Source: Peptoclostridium litorale DSM 5388 (GTDB lineage Bacteria; Bacillota; Clostridia; Peptostreptococcales; Peptostreptococcaceae). From it: a DNA stretch of 64,000 nt. How positions within the stretch are numbered: the first letter of the stretch is position 1; each line of letters starts with the position of its first letter. Under the pieces are notes generated by a model. That model searched no databases and was not told where the DNA came from. It saw nothing but the letters and a program-made list of their open reading frames with translations. Location of the stretch: the NCBI RefSeq assembly GCF_900141635.1, contig NZ_FSRH01000015.1:20937-84936 (forward strand), given 5' to 3'. A program made the translations under genes and the position numbers. Shown here in pieces: positions 53,698-62,402 of the stretch.

Positions 53698-55620
53698 ATG
53701 GATTTGAATGGAAGACGGTTTGATTTTAACAGACTCCACATAGGCAAAAAGCAGATTGTACTCCTTGTCATGGACGTTATCCTTGTAAACCTGGCCGTGT
53801 TTTTGTCGCTTGGGATTGAATTTGGATTTGAAATTCAAAACGAATATATGGAGCTGTACAGGGAGAACATGTTCACATATACAGCCGTTGTAATATTTGT
53901 GTTTTATATGTGCAACTCGTACAGGAGCCTATGGGGATATGCGGGTGTGGAGGAAATACTCCATATAGTATTTGCGTCCATAACCTCAATGGTTGCGCTG
54001 AACATAATATTCAGCCTGATTGGAGTGGACCTTTTAGGAAGCATGTATGTGGTGAATGCACTTGGCCTCATGCTCACAGTGGGAGGGGCGAGGTTTTTAT
54101 ACAGGATACTTTTCAAGCCGGGCGGCATACACATCAGCCCCTTCAGGATGGACTTTTCGCCGGACATAAGAATGCTCATAAAAAGCAGGAGCTGGGCGCA
54201 TTCGTGCGACAGGGTGATGATAGCAGGAGCAGGCGAAGCGGGATTTCTCGTGATAAAGGAGCTTTATGAGAACCCTTCAGTGGGAAAGATTCCGGTTTGC
54301 GTAGTGGACGACAACAAAAACAAGATTGGAAGGAAGATCCACGGAATTCCCATAATGGGAAGCAGAGACGACATAACAAGGCTTGCCAAGGAGCATGAAA
54401 TAGACGAGATAATAATAGCCATGCCTTCTGCGCCTTTGAGTGTGCAGGGAGAAATAATAGAAATATGCAAAAAGACAATGTGCAGCCTCAAGATACTTCC
54501 CGGAGTATACCAGATAATAGAGGGCAGGGTGGACATCAGTATGATAAAGGATGTCCAGATAGAGGACCTTCTTGGCAGGGACCAGGTGGAAGTGGACATG
54601 GAAAATATTGCGGGCTATCTAAGTGGCAAGACTGTTTTCGTGACCGGGGGCGGGGGATCGATAGGATCGGAGCTTTGCAGGCAGGCAGCCGGTTTCGGGC
54701 CCAAAAAGCTCATAGTGCTTGATATTTACGAAAACAACGCTTACGAGCTAGAGCAGGAGATAAAGAGAAGGTACAAAGGCGGAGTTGATATTGACGTTGT
54801 GATAGCCTCTGTAAGGGACAAGGGCAGGGTAAGTCAGGTGTTTGAAACGTACAGGCCTGATGTGGTATTCCACGCGGCGGCACACAAGCACGTTCCGCTT
54901 ATGGAAAATAGCCCCATGGAAGCCGTGAAAAACAATGTGATGGGAACTCTCAATGTAGCCGAGATGGCGAGCAGGTTTGGCGTATCAAAGTTCATACTGA
55001 TTTCCAGTGACAAGGCGGTCAATCCGACCAATATAATGGGCGCCACAAAGAGGATATGCGAGCTCATAGTGCAGTCGATGGACAAGGTGAGTTCTACCGA
55101 ATTCGGGGCTGTCAGGTTTGGAAACGTGCTGGGAAGCAGCGGAAGCGTGGTGCCGCTTTTCAAGAGGCAAATAGCGGAAGGCGGTCCTGTCACGGTGACC
55201 CATCCAGAAATAATAAGGTATTTCATGACTATACAAGAGGCTGTCCAGCTTATAATACAGGCCGGCGCAATGGCAAGGGGAGGCGAGATATTCGTGCTCG
55301 ACATGGGCGAGCCGGTGAGAATTGCAGACCTTGCGAGCGACCTCATAAGACTTTCGGGATTTGAGCCTGGAGAAGACATAAGCATAGAGTATACGGGACT
55401 AAGACCTGGAGAAAAGCTCTATGAAGAGCTTCTGATGGCTGAAGAAGGGCTTAGGGAAACTTTTCATGACAAGATATTCATAGCAAAGCCTTTTGACATT
55501 GACATCGAATACGTGAAGTGCGAGATAGAAAGCCTTGAGAAGATTACAAGAGGGAATGATCTTGAAAGGCTCAGGGAAGGAATAAAAAGGCTGGTTCCGT
55601 CATATACTCATGAGGATTGA
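53698..55620 (+). CDS. Membrane-bound UDP-HexNAc 4,6-dehydratase, second copy, 640 aa
   Basis: It is a paralogue of the dehydratase at 6973-8862, with the same plan: about four membrane segments (to about 145), VMIAGAGEAGFLV (about 173), VTGGGGSIGSELCRQ (about 314), and a catalytic SSDKAVNPTNIMGATKR (about 436; Ser replaces the Thr of copy 1). The middle loop (about 140-170) is longer here. The second half is highly conserved between the copies. The start is ATG 53698, though AAAGGGTGAT spacing would also suit TTG 53704, the arrangement used by copy 1. It provides the 4-keto sugar for the aminotransferase. Confidence 0.92.
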   Translation: MDLNGRRFDFNRLHIGKKQIVLLVMDVILVNLAVFLSLGIEFGFEIQNEYMELYRENMFTYTAVVIFVFYMCNSYRSLWGYAGVEEILHIVFASITSMVALNIIFSLIGVDLLGSMYVVNALGLMLTVGGARFLYRILFKPGGIHISPFRMDFSPDIRMLIKSRSWAHSCDRVMIAGAGEAGFLVIKELYENPSVGKIPVCVVDDNKNKIGRKIHGIPIMGSRDDITRLAKEHEIDEIIIAMPSAPLSVQGEIIEICKKTMCSLKILPGVYQIIEGRVDISMIKDVQIEDLLGRDQVEVDMENIAGYLSGKTVFVTGGGGSIGSELCRQAAGFGPKKLIVLDIYENNAYELEQEIKRRYKGGVDIDVVIASVRDKGRVSQVFETYRPDVVFHAAAHKHVPLMENSPMEAVKNNVMGTLNVAEMASRFGVSKFILISSDKAVNPTNIMGATKRICELIVQSMDKVSSTEFGAVRFGNVLGSSGSVVPLFKRQIAEGGPVTVTHPEIIRYFMTIQEAVQLIIQAGAMARGGEIFVLDMGEPVRIADLASDLIRLSGFEPGEDISIEYTGLRPGEKLYEELLMAEEGLRETFHDKIFIAKPFDIDIEYVKCEIESLEKITRGNDLERLREGIKRLVPSYTHED

Positions 55621-55647
55621 CACCGGTTTTGCGAAGGGAGGAAGGAT

Positions 55648-56283
55648 GTGAGATCAAATGGCGAAGCCGGCGCGGGCAAATCCACAGTGGTGCTAAAAAG
55701 GCTGCTAGACATACTGCTTTGCACAATGGGGATAATATTTTTCGCCCCCCTTATGGCTCTGGTGGCTGTCTCGATAAAGCTGGACTCAAGGGGACCGGTG
55801 CTGTTCAAGCAGGAGAGGGTTGGGATAAACGGAAGACATTTTTTGATATACAAGTTCAGGACAATGGCCCACAAATCCGGGGCGGGAGGTCTTCAGATTA
55901 CGGCGGGTGAGGACAAGAGGATAACAAGGCTTGGCAAATACATCAGAAAGTATAAAATGGACGAGCTGCCGCAGCTTTTCAACGTGCTAAGGGGTGAGAT
56001 GAGCATTGTCGGGCCAAGGCCCGAGGTCCCCAAATACGTAGGCATGTATGACGACAGTCAAAGGAGCGTGCTTTCGGTAAAGCCGGGCATAACGGACTAT
56101 GCGTCAATAGAGTTCAAGACCGAAAGCGAGCTGCTCGGAAAAAGCGCCGACCCGGAAAAGACATATGTCGAAGAGATAATGCCCAAAAAGCTGGAGCTCA
56201 ATATGAGATATATTGAAGAAATGTCGGTATATACAGATGTAATGATAATATTTAAGACCGTCGTCGAGATTTTGAAGATCTAA
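55648..56283 (+). CDS. Undecaprenyl-phosphate sugar phosphotransferase (PglC-like), 211 aa
   Basis: This initiating transferase has one membrane segment (about residues 18-42) and motifs GPVLFKQERVG (about 51), KFRTMAHKSG (about 70), KMDELPQLFNVLRGEMSIVGPRPE (about 103-126, quoted in parts: DELPQ holds the catalytic pair) and KPGITDYASIEF (about 143). The TDYAS variant differs from the TGWAQ of the first-cluster enzyme, so donor sugars probably differ. GTG 55648 follows AAGGGAGGAAGGAT. Confidence 0.9.
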   Translation: MRSNGEAGAGKSTVVLKRLLDILLCTMGIIFFAPLMALVAVSIKLDSRGPVLFKQERVGINGRHFLIYKFRTMAHKSGAGGLQITAGEDKRITRLGKYIRKYKMDELPQLFNVLRGEMSIVGPRPEVPKYVGMYDDSQRSVLSVKPGITDYASIEFKTESELLGKSADPEKTYVEEIMPKKLELNMRYIEEMSVYTDVMIIFKTVVEILKI

Positions 56284-56317
56284 TAGGCTGAGAGCATTTT
56301 GAAAGGGGTGAGGTTTT

Positions 56318-57310
56318 ATGGAAGACAAGCTGCTTGTGGACATAATGATACCTGTACTTAACGAGGAACGGCACATAGAGGCTTGCATCAGCTCACTCCA
56401 ATGCCAGACTTACGGCCGTGAAAACTTCAACATAATGATAGTTGACGGAGGTTCAAGCGATGAAACTGTAAGCGTGGTCAAAGAGCTGAGCCGCAAATAC
56501 CAAAACATAAAGCTCTTGCAGCATGACAAAAAATACGCCCCCATATCACTCAATATGGCGATAAATGAGTCCAGGGCAAAATACATCGTAAGGGCTGACG
56601 CCCACACCAACTATGCATACGACTATGTGGAAAAATGCGTAGAACACCTTGAAATGACGGGGGCGGACAATGTGGGCGGCCCAATGGTTCCTGTAGGAAA
56701 GAGCTTTTTCCAAAAAGTTGTCGCGGCGAGCTACTATTCAATATTTGCGCTTGGAGGGGGAAAGTTTCACGACCCGGAATATGAAGGCTATGTGGACACG
56801 GTATACCTTGGGGCATTCAGGAGGGAATCTCTTGTAGCTGCAGGAATGTATGACGAGGGAATGCTAAAGGACGAGGACGAGGAGCTCAACTTCAGGATAA
56901 TAAAAAACGGGGGCAGTGTTTTTTTGACTCCGAAGATAAGGTCCTACTATTACCCGAGGGAAAGCCTCACAGGCCTGTTCAGGCAGTATTTCGACTATGG
57001 ATACTGGAAGGTAAGGCTCATAAGAAAGCATAAAAGACCTCCAAGGATCACCCACCTGGTTCCGTTCGGATTCGTGTTTTTTTTGGGGACGGGACCAGCG
57101 CTTTGGGGAGTCAGCGAATACTTGAAGCATTTTTACATTTTCACACTGCTGGCATACCTGTCTTTGGACGCTGTATTTTCAATTTCAAACAGGCAGTCCG
57201 ATGGAATGCTTCAAAAGCTTGCGCTTATGCTTGTCCACCTTGTGCTGCACGTATCGTACGGGCTGGGCTTTGCAAGGGGAATAGTCGACTTTTGGGTGCT
57301 GTCCAGGTGA
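56318..57310 (+). CDS. Family 2 glycosyltransferase with C-terminal membrane helices, 330 aa
   Basis: The GT-A domain shows DIMIPVLNEERHIEACISSL (about residues 5-24), IVDGGSSDET (about 42), VRADAHTNYA (about 91, metal site), and DEDEELNFRI (about 188). Two or three hydrophobic helices at the C-terminus (about 245-310) resemble ExoM/ExoU-like transferases of exopolysaccharide clusters. GAAAGGGGTGAGG precedes the ATG. Donor and acceptor are unknown. Confidence 0.88.
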   Translation: MEDKLLVDIMIPVLNEERHIEACISSLQCQTYGRENFNIMIVDGGSSDETVSVVKELSRKYQNIKLLQHDKKYAPISLNMAINESRAKYIVRADAHTNYAYDYVEKCVEHLEMTGADNVGGPMVPVGKSFFQKVVAASYYSIFALGGGKFHDPEYEGYVDTVYLGAFRRESLVAAGMYDEGMLKDEDEELNFRIIKNGGSVFLTPKIRSYYYPRESLTGLFRQYFDYGYWKVRLIRKHKRPPRITHLVPFGFVFFLGTGPALWGVSEYLKHFYIFTLLAYLSLDAVFSISNRQSDGMLQKLALMLVHLVLHVSYGLGFARGIVDFWVLSR

Positions 57311-57349
57311 AAATTCACCATGTGATATGCTGTGAAAAGGAGGGCTGAA

Positions 57350-58441
57350 ATGGGATATATGAATATACTGTTTGTTACGGACCAACTCATAGTTGGAGGT
57401 GCGGAGGCGTATTTCTACAGGCTTGAAAACTGCATAGACAGGGAGAGTTTCAACATGTACACGGCGGCAGGCGGGGGATGCTATACCCATAGGCTGAGGG
57501 AGGGCGAGAGGTTCACACTTTTGCCTCAAAACCCTTTAGCCAGGACAAACGTACTAAGGAGAATAATACGTGACCAGAAAATAGATATAGTCCATGCAAA
57601 TTCACTGAGGATGGCACTGCTTTCAGACCTCATAAGGCGGGCATACGGGCTCGATTTCAAGATAGTATATACGAAGCACAATGTCACATATCTTGAAAAG
57701 CTCAGCGAAAACCAGTATGTCAGATTTTTAAACGGCAGAGTGGACAAGACTATCGCTGTATGCGAAGCCGACAGGAGGGAGCTTTTGGGAAGGGGCGTTT
57801 TAGACGAGCGGATAGAGACGGTGTTCAACGGCGTTGACACCGAAAAATTCAGATTTGACAGCAAGAACATGAGGCGGGGCAAGGGATTTAGCATAGGAAT
57901 ACTGGGAAGGCTCACGAGGGAAAAAAACCATGGATTTTTCATAGATATAATGGAGGAGCTTTTCAAAAGAAGGCCGACAGACGACATAAGTGTTTCGATA
58001 GCAGGGGACGGACAGCTGAGGGAAGACATAGAGTCGAGGATCAAAAAGAAAAAACTCCAGGGAAGTATAGAGATGCTCGGAATGATAGACAGCCCCCCCG
58101 AGTTTTTGAGGGAAATGGACATGATAATGCTGGTGTCCACGAGGGAGAAATTCCCCATGACAATACTTGAAGGCATGGCAGTGGGGAGCGTAGTGCTCAG
58201 CATAGACAGGGGAGGCATAGGAGACTGCGTGACAGACGGCGAAACTGGATATTTGATTGAAGAGCATGACATAGGCAAGTTTTGCAATGCAATTGAAAAT
58301 ATAATGGATGGAGACAACAGCAGTGTGATACACAGGGCAAGGAGAACTGTTGAAGAAAGATTTGACATAGCCAGCATGGTTGAAGGCACCCAGGCGATTT
58401 ATGAGGGGTGCGCGGGCAAGGGCGCAAATAGGAATGGATGA
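57350..58441 (+). CDS. Family 4 glycosyltransferase, 363 aa
   Basis: This GT-B transferase starts ILFVTDQLIVGGAEAYFYRL (residues 5-24), typical of GT4. It has IVHANSLRMALL, a VFNGVDTEKFRFD linker (about 163), IGILGRLTREKNHGFF (about 183-198) and the KFPMTILEGMAVGSVVL catalytic segment (about 268) with the conserved glutamate. ATG 57350 with AAAAGGAGGG upstream is chosen over the earlier start at 57332. Confidence 0.9.
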   Translation: MGYMNILFVTDQLIVGGAEAYFYRLENCIDRESFNMYTAAGGGCYTHRLREGERFTLLPQNPLARTNVLRRIIRDQKIDIVHANSLRMALLSDLIRRAYGLDFKIVYTKHNVTYLEKLSENQYVRFLNGRVDKTIAVCEADRRELLGRGVLDERIETVFNGVDTEKFRFDSKNMRRGKGFSIGILGRLTREKNHGFFIDIMEELFKRRPTDDISVSIAGDGQLREDIESRIKKKKLQGSIEMLGMIDSPPEFLREMDMIMLVSTREKFPMTILEGMAVGSVVLSIDRGGIGDCVTDGETGYLIEEHDIGKFCNAIENIMDGDNSSVIHRARRTVEERFDIASMVEGTQAIYEGCAGKGANRNG

Positions 58442-58464
58442 TGTAATGGGATTGGAGACCGCAT

Positions 58465-59667
58465 ATGGTGAATGGATATGAAGTATACAGGGGCAAGGGT
58501 TTTAAAGTGATCCTCTTGTTTTTGATGATGGTGGGAATTTACTTTCAAAAATTTTATGTCTATGCGGGCATGGCAATAAAGCCCTATATGTTTGCACTTG
58601 CACTCATACTGGCTTATTTCATATTTTACGGCTTGGACCAGGAGATTATAAAGAGGACGTATTCTTATGAAGCACTGTTTGCGATTTTCACTGTATATGC
58701 CATCTGGAGGGGTTATTTTTCCCGCCACAGCATGCTTTCCGTAAGGGCTACCATGGCGCTTTTGATTGTGATTGTAATGTATATTTTTGTGAGTTCCATG
58801 GCATTCAGCATGAGCAACAGTAGTATTTTAAGGCTTTTATATGTTTCGGGCACGATATTTCTCGCCGCAAGCCTATTCCTATATCTCAAAGGGAAAGGGG
58901 TTTCTGATATCGGAGGAGTGGTTGACAGGGATGTTTACAGGCTCACTGGGAGCATTGACGATCCGAATGTATTTGGCATATTTGCATCGCTCATATATGC
59001 ATTTTCATTCCACAATATGATTTCAGGCGAGAAGAAGTATATAATTTCATTTTTTCTTGCATTCACATGTATTGTGCTCAGTGAATCAAGGGGGGCATTT
59101 CTGGCGGTTTTGGCATTCCACATCATGTATTTTGTAAAGATAAAGGACACGAGGGCAAAGAGCTTTGCTGCAAACATATTGATTATAGGGGCTGTGGCTG
59201 CCGGGGGACATTATTGGCTTCAAACTGCAGATGTAAGCATAGGCAGCGCGGTGCAGACGAGGCTGCTCGATACCACGGGCAGCACGAGGGTGTATATTTG
59301 GACGGACGCCATTGAAATATTCAAGGAGTACCCGCTCATAGGAGTGGGACTTAACAATTTCAGGCCGTACAACAATGAAATCTTTGCAGACACCCATTTG
59401 ATGCACAATATATTCCTTGAGGTTATTGTAGAACAGGGGATAGCTGGAGCTACGGTTTTTTTTGCAGCGCTGATAATGCTGGTTTTGAAAAAGGACAATT
59501 CCGAGATCGAAAAGATAATAAAAATGGTAATTTGCATGCAGCTTATAATGCTTTTTTTCCTCAGCGGTTTTTTTAATGAATTCACATTTCTTACTCTGGC
59601 GCTTTACAAGGCGGCAGCTGTAAAGGGGGAAAATGAGGACGAAGCCATGAATGCAACAAGTGTTTAG
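58465..59667 (+). CDS. O-antigen-ligase/Wzy_C-type polymerase, 400 aa
   Basis: This membrane protein has about ten or eleven segments and the Wzy_C signature: LSESRGAFLAVLAFH (about 193-207), then a large external loop with RVYIWTDAIEIFKEYPLIG (about 274-292), VGLNNFRPY and HLMHNIFLEVIVEQG (about 312-326). It is the only polymerase candidate in the second cluster. The start ATG lies about 24 bases after the previous gene. Confidence 0.87.
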   Translation: MVNGYEVYRGKGFKVILLFLMMVGIYFQKFYVYAGMAIKPYMFALALILAYFIFYGLDQEIIKRTYSYEALFAIFTVYAIWRGYFSRHSMLSVRATMALLIVIVMYIFVSSMAFSMSNSSILRLLYVSGTIFLAASLFLYLKGKGVSDIGGVVDRDVYRLTGSIDDPNVFGIFASLIYAFSFHNMISGEKKYIISFFLAFTCIVLSESRGAFLAVLAFHIMYFVKIKDTRAKSFAANILIIGAVAAGGHYWLQTADVSIGSAVQTRLLDTTGSTRVYIWTDAIEIFKEYPLIGVGLNNFRPYNNEIFADTHLMHNIFLEVIVEQGIAGATVFFAALIMLVLKKDNSEIEKIIKMVICMQLIMLFFLSGFFNEFTFLTLALYKAAAVKGENEDEAMNATSV

Positions 59668-59693
59668 GAAGAATTAGGGGGATGGTGACTTTA

Positions 59694-60707
59694 ATGCGCG
59701 TATACATTAAAATTTTAATAATTGTGGTCACTTTGGCCACGACCCGGATTGCGCTAAATGAAGGGGGGAAAGACATTCCAAATCAGGGCTTACCGCAGCT
59801 TCCAAAGGTGAGCCTGTATTCAAACGAGAGCCCTTTCAAGCAGTTGATTCCAGAGGATGCGAAATTGGACCCCGATTCGGATATCATGATGCAAAGCATG
59901 CTGGAGGCGTATGAAAAAGGCGGATTTTACATTGCCAGAGAGGGATGGACTGTAGCGGTATACTTTGCCGATTCAAACACCCCAAGGTATGACGTGGAGC
60001 TGACCGCCCCATGGGCCCCTGCGAAAGTGCTCAAAAACGTGCCTATTCCAGACGATGCGGTTCCGGACTCTAAGGAAGGGCACATGAGCATAATAGACAG
60101 GGACAGCGGATGCGAATATGATTTTTGGCTTTCAAAAAAGGAAAACGGCAGGTGGAGCGCGGCATGGGCCAATGCAATCTCGATAGATGGTGACGGCGTA
60201 TACCCGTATGGATATTCCTGCAGGGGGTCGGGGTTTGCGCTGCTTGCAGGCGTCATATGGCCGAGGGAGCTCAAGCTGAAGAGGATAGACCACGCCCTTA
60301 TATTCAGCTATCCGTTTCCAAAGGCGGGAGGGCCCGTTGAACCGGCCACAGAAAGCGACGGCAACAGCTACAGGGAGGACGCGATACCGGAAGGTGCGCG
60401 CTTGCAGCTTGACCCTGAGCTTGATTTGGACTCTCTGAATTTGACTCCTTATGAAATGACAATAGCGCGCGCACTCCAGGAATACGGCATGATACTCGGG
60501 GACAACGGAGGATCGGGAATAGAGCTTGAGGCGGCTATAAAAACCGTGGACGAAGAAAAATGCCCCTATGGGGAGGTGCTTCCCCAAACGGACATAGTAT
60601 ACCTTAGGAACATACCTATAGAGCATTTCAGGGTGCTGGAGCTTCCTCCCCAGACAAGCCCTGAAAAGAAAATAGTCCCAAACGCCTGCTCGGAATGGGA
60701 GTACTAA
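59694..60707 (+). CDS. Secreted or anchored protein of an uncharacterised, mainly actinobacterial-looking family, 337 aa
   Basis: An N-terminal hydrophobic segment (about residues 3-20) suggests secretion. The body shows a set of motifs I associate with a large unnamed family of secreted actinobacterial proteins: DTPRY-like NTPRYDVELTAPW (about 96), VPIPDDAVPD, EGHMSIIDRDSGCEYDFW (about 124-141), GSGFALLAGVIWPREL (about 180-195), DHALIFSYP, IPEGARLQLDPELDLDSL (about 236-253) and TIARALQEYGMILGDNGG (about 261-278). The beta-rich pattern with an EYDFW block suggests a carbohydrate-active jelly-roll fold, but no catalytic residues can be assigned. It lies directly after the polymerase gene, so a role in processing the polymer is possible. 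Confidence 0.75.
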   Translation: MRVYIKILIIVVTLATTRIALNEGGKDIPNQGLPQLPKVSLYSNESPFKQLIPEDAKLDPDSDIMMQSMLEAYEKGGFYIAREGWTVAVYFADSNTPRYDVELTAPWAPAKVLKNVPIPDDAVPDSKEGHMSIIDRDSGCEYDFWLSKKENGRWSAAWANAISIDGDGVYPYGYSCRGSGFALLAGVIWPRELKLKRIDHALIFSYPFPKAGGPVEPATESDGNSYREDAIPEGARLQLDPELDLDSLNLTPYEMTIARALQEYGMILGDNGGSGIELEAAIKTVDEEKCPYGEVLPQTDIVYLRNIPIEHFRVLELPPQTSPEKKIVPNACSEWEY

Positions 60708-60752
60708 AAAGTCAGCTGACGCCACAACTGTGGCCTCAGCTGACTTTTTCTT
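60706..60752. terminator. Strong bidirectional terminator between convergent genes
   Basis: AAAAAGTCAGCTGA (60706-60719) pairs with TCAGCTGACTTTTT (60735-60748), and the interior GCCACA/TGTGGC (60721-60734) extends the hairpin almost without a loop. It serves both the 59694 gene and the flippase gene. Confidence 0.9.
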
Positions 60753-62283
60753 TTACCTTGTTTTTGAACAGGTTTACGATTATGTTTGTTTCATCTATTT
60801 TGAAAACCAGTATGAGAGTCAAATATATCACTGCCGCCAGTGCAAGTGATGCTCCAAGCGAGAGCGCATTGCCCCAAAATCCGGGTGCGACTGCTCTTGA
60901 GATATGCCCAAACGCCGCTTTTGAAATAACACCTGCGGCAACTGACGATACTACAACCTTTGAGAATACAACTGTCATATTCATTCCACTAAAAGAGCCT
61001 ATTTTTTTCCTCAGGCTGTATGCCAATAATGAAGTCCTGAAAAGCGATGCGAGTCCGGAGGCAAGAGCAAGGCCTCCAATGCCCAAGGGGCCTATCAGTG
61101 AAAACTTGAGGGATATGTTTACAATCATTGCAGCGGTGGCGCTTAAAAGCGGAGTCTTGGTGTCTTCAATGGAGTAGAATATCCGGGTCAGTGTCTCCGT
61201 TAGTCCGCTGAAAAGCATGCTCAGCGAATAAAAGGCAAGTGCCATTGAAGTCATCTGCGTTGCATTTGAATCAAAAGCCCCCCGCTCAAAAAGCAGCTTT
61301 ATTATGGGAAGGTGGAAGATGGCCGTGACTGCAGCTATTGGGGTTAGCAGCATCACTATTACGTTTATTGACCTCGATATTGAATACTTCAATGTTCCCA
61401 TGTCGTTTTCAGCGTGGTTTTTAGCTAAAAGCGGATATATTACAGTAAGCGATGATATTGCGAAAATTTCAACTGCAAAATTGTGAAGCCTTGAAGCAAG
61501 GCTCAGCGCGGTTATGCTTCCGGCGGAAAGATTGGATGCGAGCATCCTGTCCACTATGACCTGGATTTGAATCACGCCGAATGACAGTATAAGAGGCAGT
61601 GCGAGAAGCAGCATCTCTTTTATGTTTTCGTCCCCCATGTCGATTATGAACTTGTATTTGAAATCCCTCCTGTGCATGAACGCAAACTGTATTGCAAACT
61701 GGGAGAACATGGCGATAAGAGTACCGTATACAAGTGTTTCTATTGTCCCTTTTGAGCTTAAGAATATGGAAGCTATTATTATTATGTTGTACGGTATGGA
61801 CATCGCTGCGGGTATTGCGAAATTTTCATTTGACTGCATGTATGACGTGAGAATATAGTTTACAGACATGAAAACCATGCCTGAAAAAAGTATTCTTGCA
61901 AAGCTTACAGTCAAATCAAAAGTCTCTTTTTCAAAACCTGATGCAAATATGGACATCAGAGGCCTTGCAAATGCAATTCCAACAAGGCTCAAAACTAGTC
62001 CCATAATGGCCATAAGGTTTATGACCTTGTTTGTGAAAATCACCGCGCTTTCATGCCCCCTGCTGCTTTTGAGCCTCGAAAAAACGGGGATGAACATTAT
62101 TCCGAATGCGCTTGCGAACACTATCATCATCATTTCTGGAACGGTGAGCGCGACAAGGTAGGCGTCTGTATAGGAGGTTGCTCCCAGTACGGATGCCATT
62201 ACAATATCACGTGCAAATCCTATTATTTTAGATAATATTGTTACCGACATTACTACAAATACATATTTTATGGTATTAGACAT
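60736..62283 (-). CDS. MurJ/MviN-type lipid-linked glycan flippase, 515 aa
   Basis: This has fourteen predicted membrane segments and the MurJ-family N-terminus: VMSVTILSKIIGFARDIVMASVLGAT (about 11-36, quoted in part) and TDAYLVALTVPEMMMIVFASAFG (about 39). ESAVIFTNKVINL and late RIFYSIEDTKTPLLSA (about 365-380) are also family features. It may flip lipid II, but its place at the end of a polysaccharide cluster lacking any other flippase suggests it acts as the Wzx for that cluster. The start follows AAGGAGACCCC. It is read opposite to the cluster, and its 3' end overlaps the shared terminator hairpin. Confidence 0.88.
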   Translation of the reverse strand: MSNTIKYVFVVMSVTILSKIIGFARDIVMASVLGATSYTDAYLVALTVPEMMMIVFASAFGIMFIPVFSRLKSSRGHESAVIFTNKVINLMAIMGLVLSLVGIAFARPLMSIFASGFEKETFDLTVSFARILFSGMVFMSVNYILTSYMQSNENFAIPAAMSIPYNIIIIASIFLSSKGTIETLVYGTLIAMFSQFAIQFAFMHRRDFKYKFIIDMGDENIKEMLLLALPLILSFGVIQIQVIVDRMLASNLSAGSITALSLASRLHNFAVEIFAISSLTVIYPLLAKNHAENDMGTLKYSISRSINVIVMLLTPIAAVTAIFHLPIIKLLFERGAFDSNATQMTSMALAFYSLSMLFSGLTETLTRIFYSIEDTKTPLLSATAAMIVNISLKFSLIGPLGIGGLALASGLASLFRTSLLAYSLRKKIGSFSGMNMTVVFSKVVVSSVAAGVISKAAFGHISRAVAPGFWGNALSLGASLALAAVIYLTLILVFKIDETNIIVNLFKNKVKEKVS

Positions 62284-62328
62284 GGGGTCTCCTTATAAAA
62301 TAAATTAGGTTAAGGGGATGATTTGAGA

Positions 62329-62359
62329 GGGTATCTATAAACATATAGAATGTATACCC
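62329..62359. promoter_or_regulatory. Palindromic element in the divergent flippase/glycosyltransferase region
   Basis: GGGTAT (62329-62334) pairs with ATACCC (62354-62359), and TCTATA (62334-62339) pairs with TATAGA (62344-62349) around AACA. It lies between two divergent start codons and may be an operator or a hairpin. Confidence 0.45.
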
Positions 62360-62402
62360 CAAAAGCCGTCAATACTAAAAAGAAACGGAGTTGATATATA
62401 AA

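Noticed and set aside
57526..58389. A 287-codon minus-strand open frame opposite the GT4 gene
   Set aside because: It is Ser/Leu-rich shadow translation of a GT4 gene with intact donor-site motifs.
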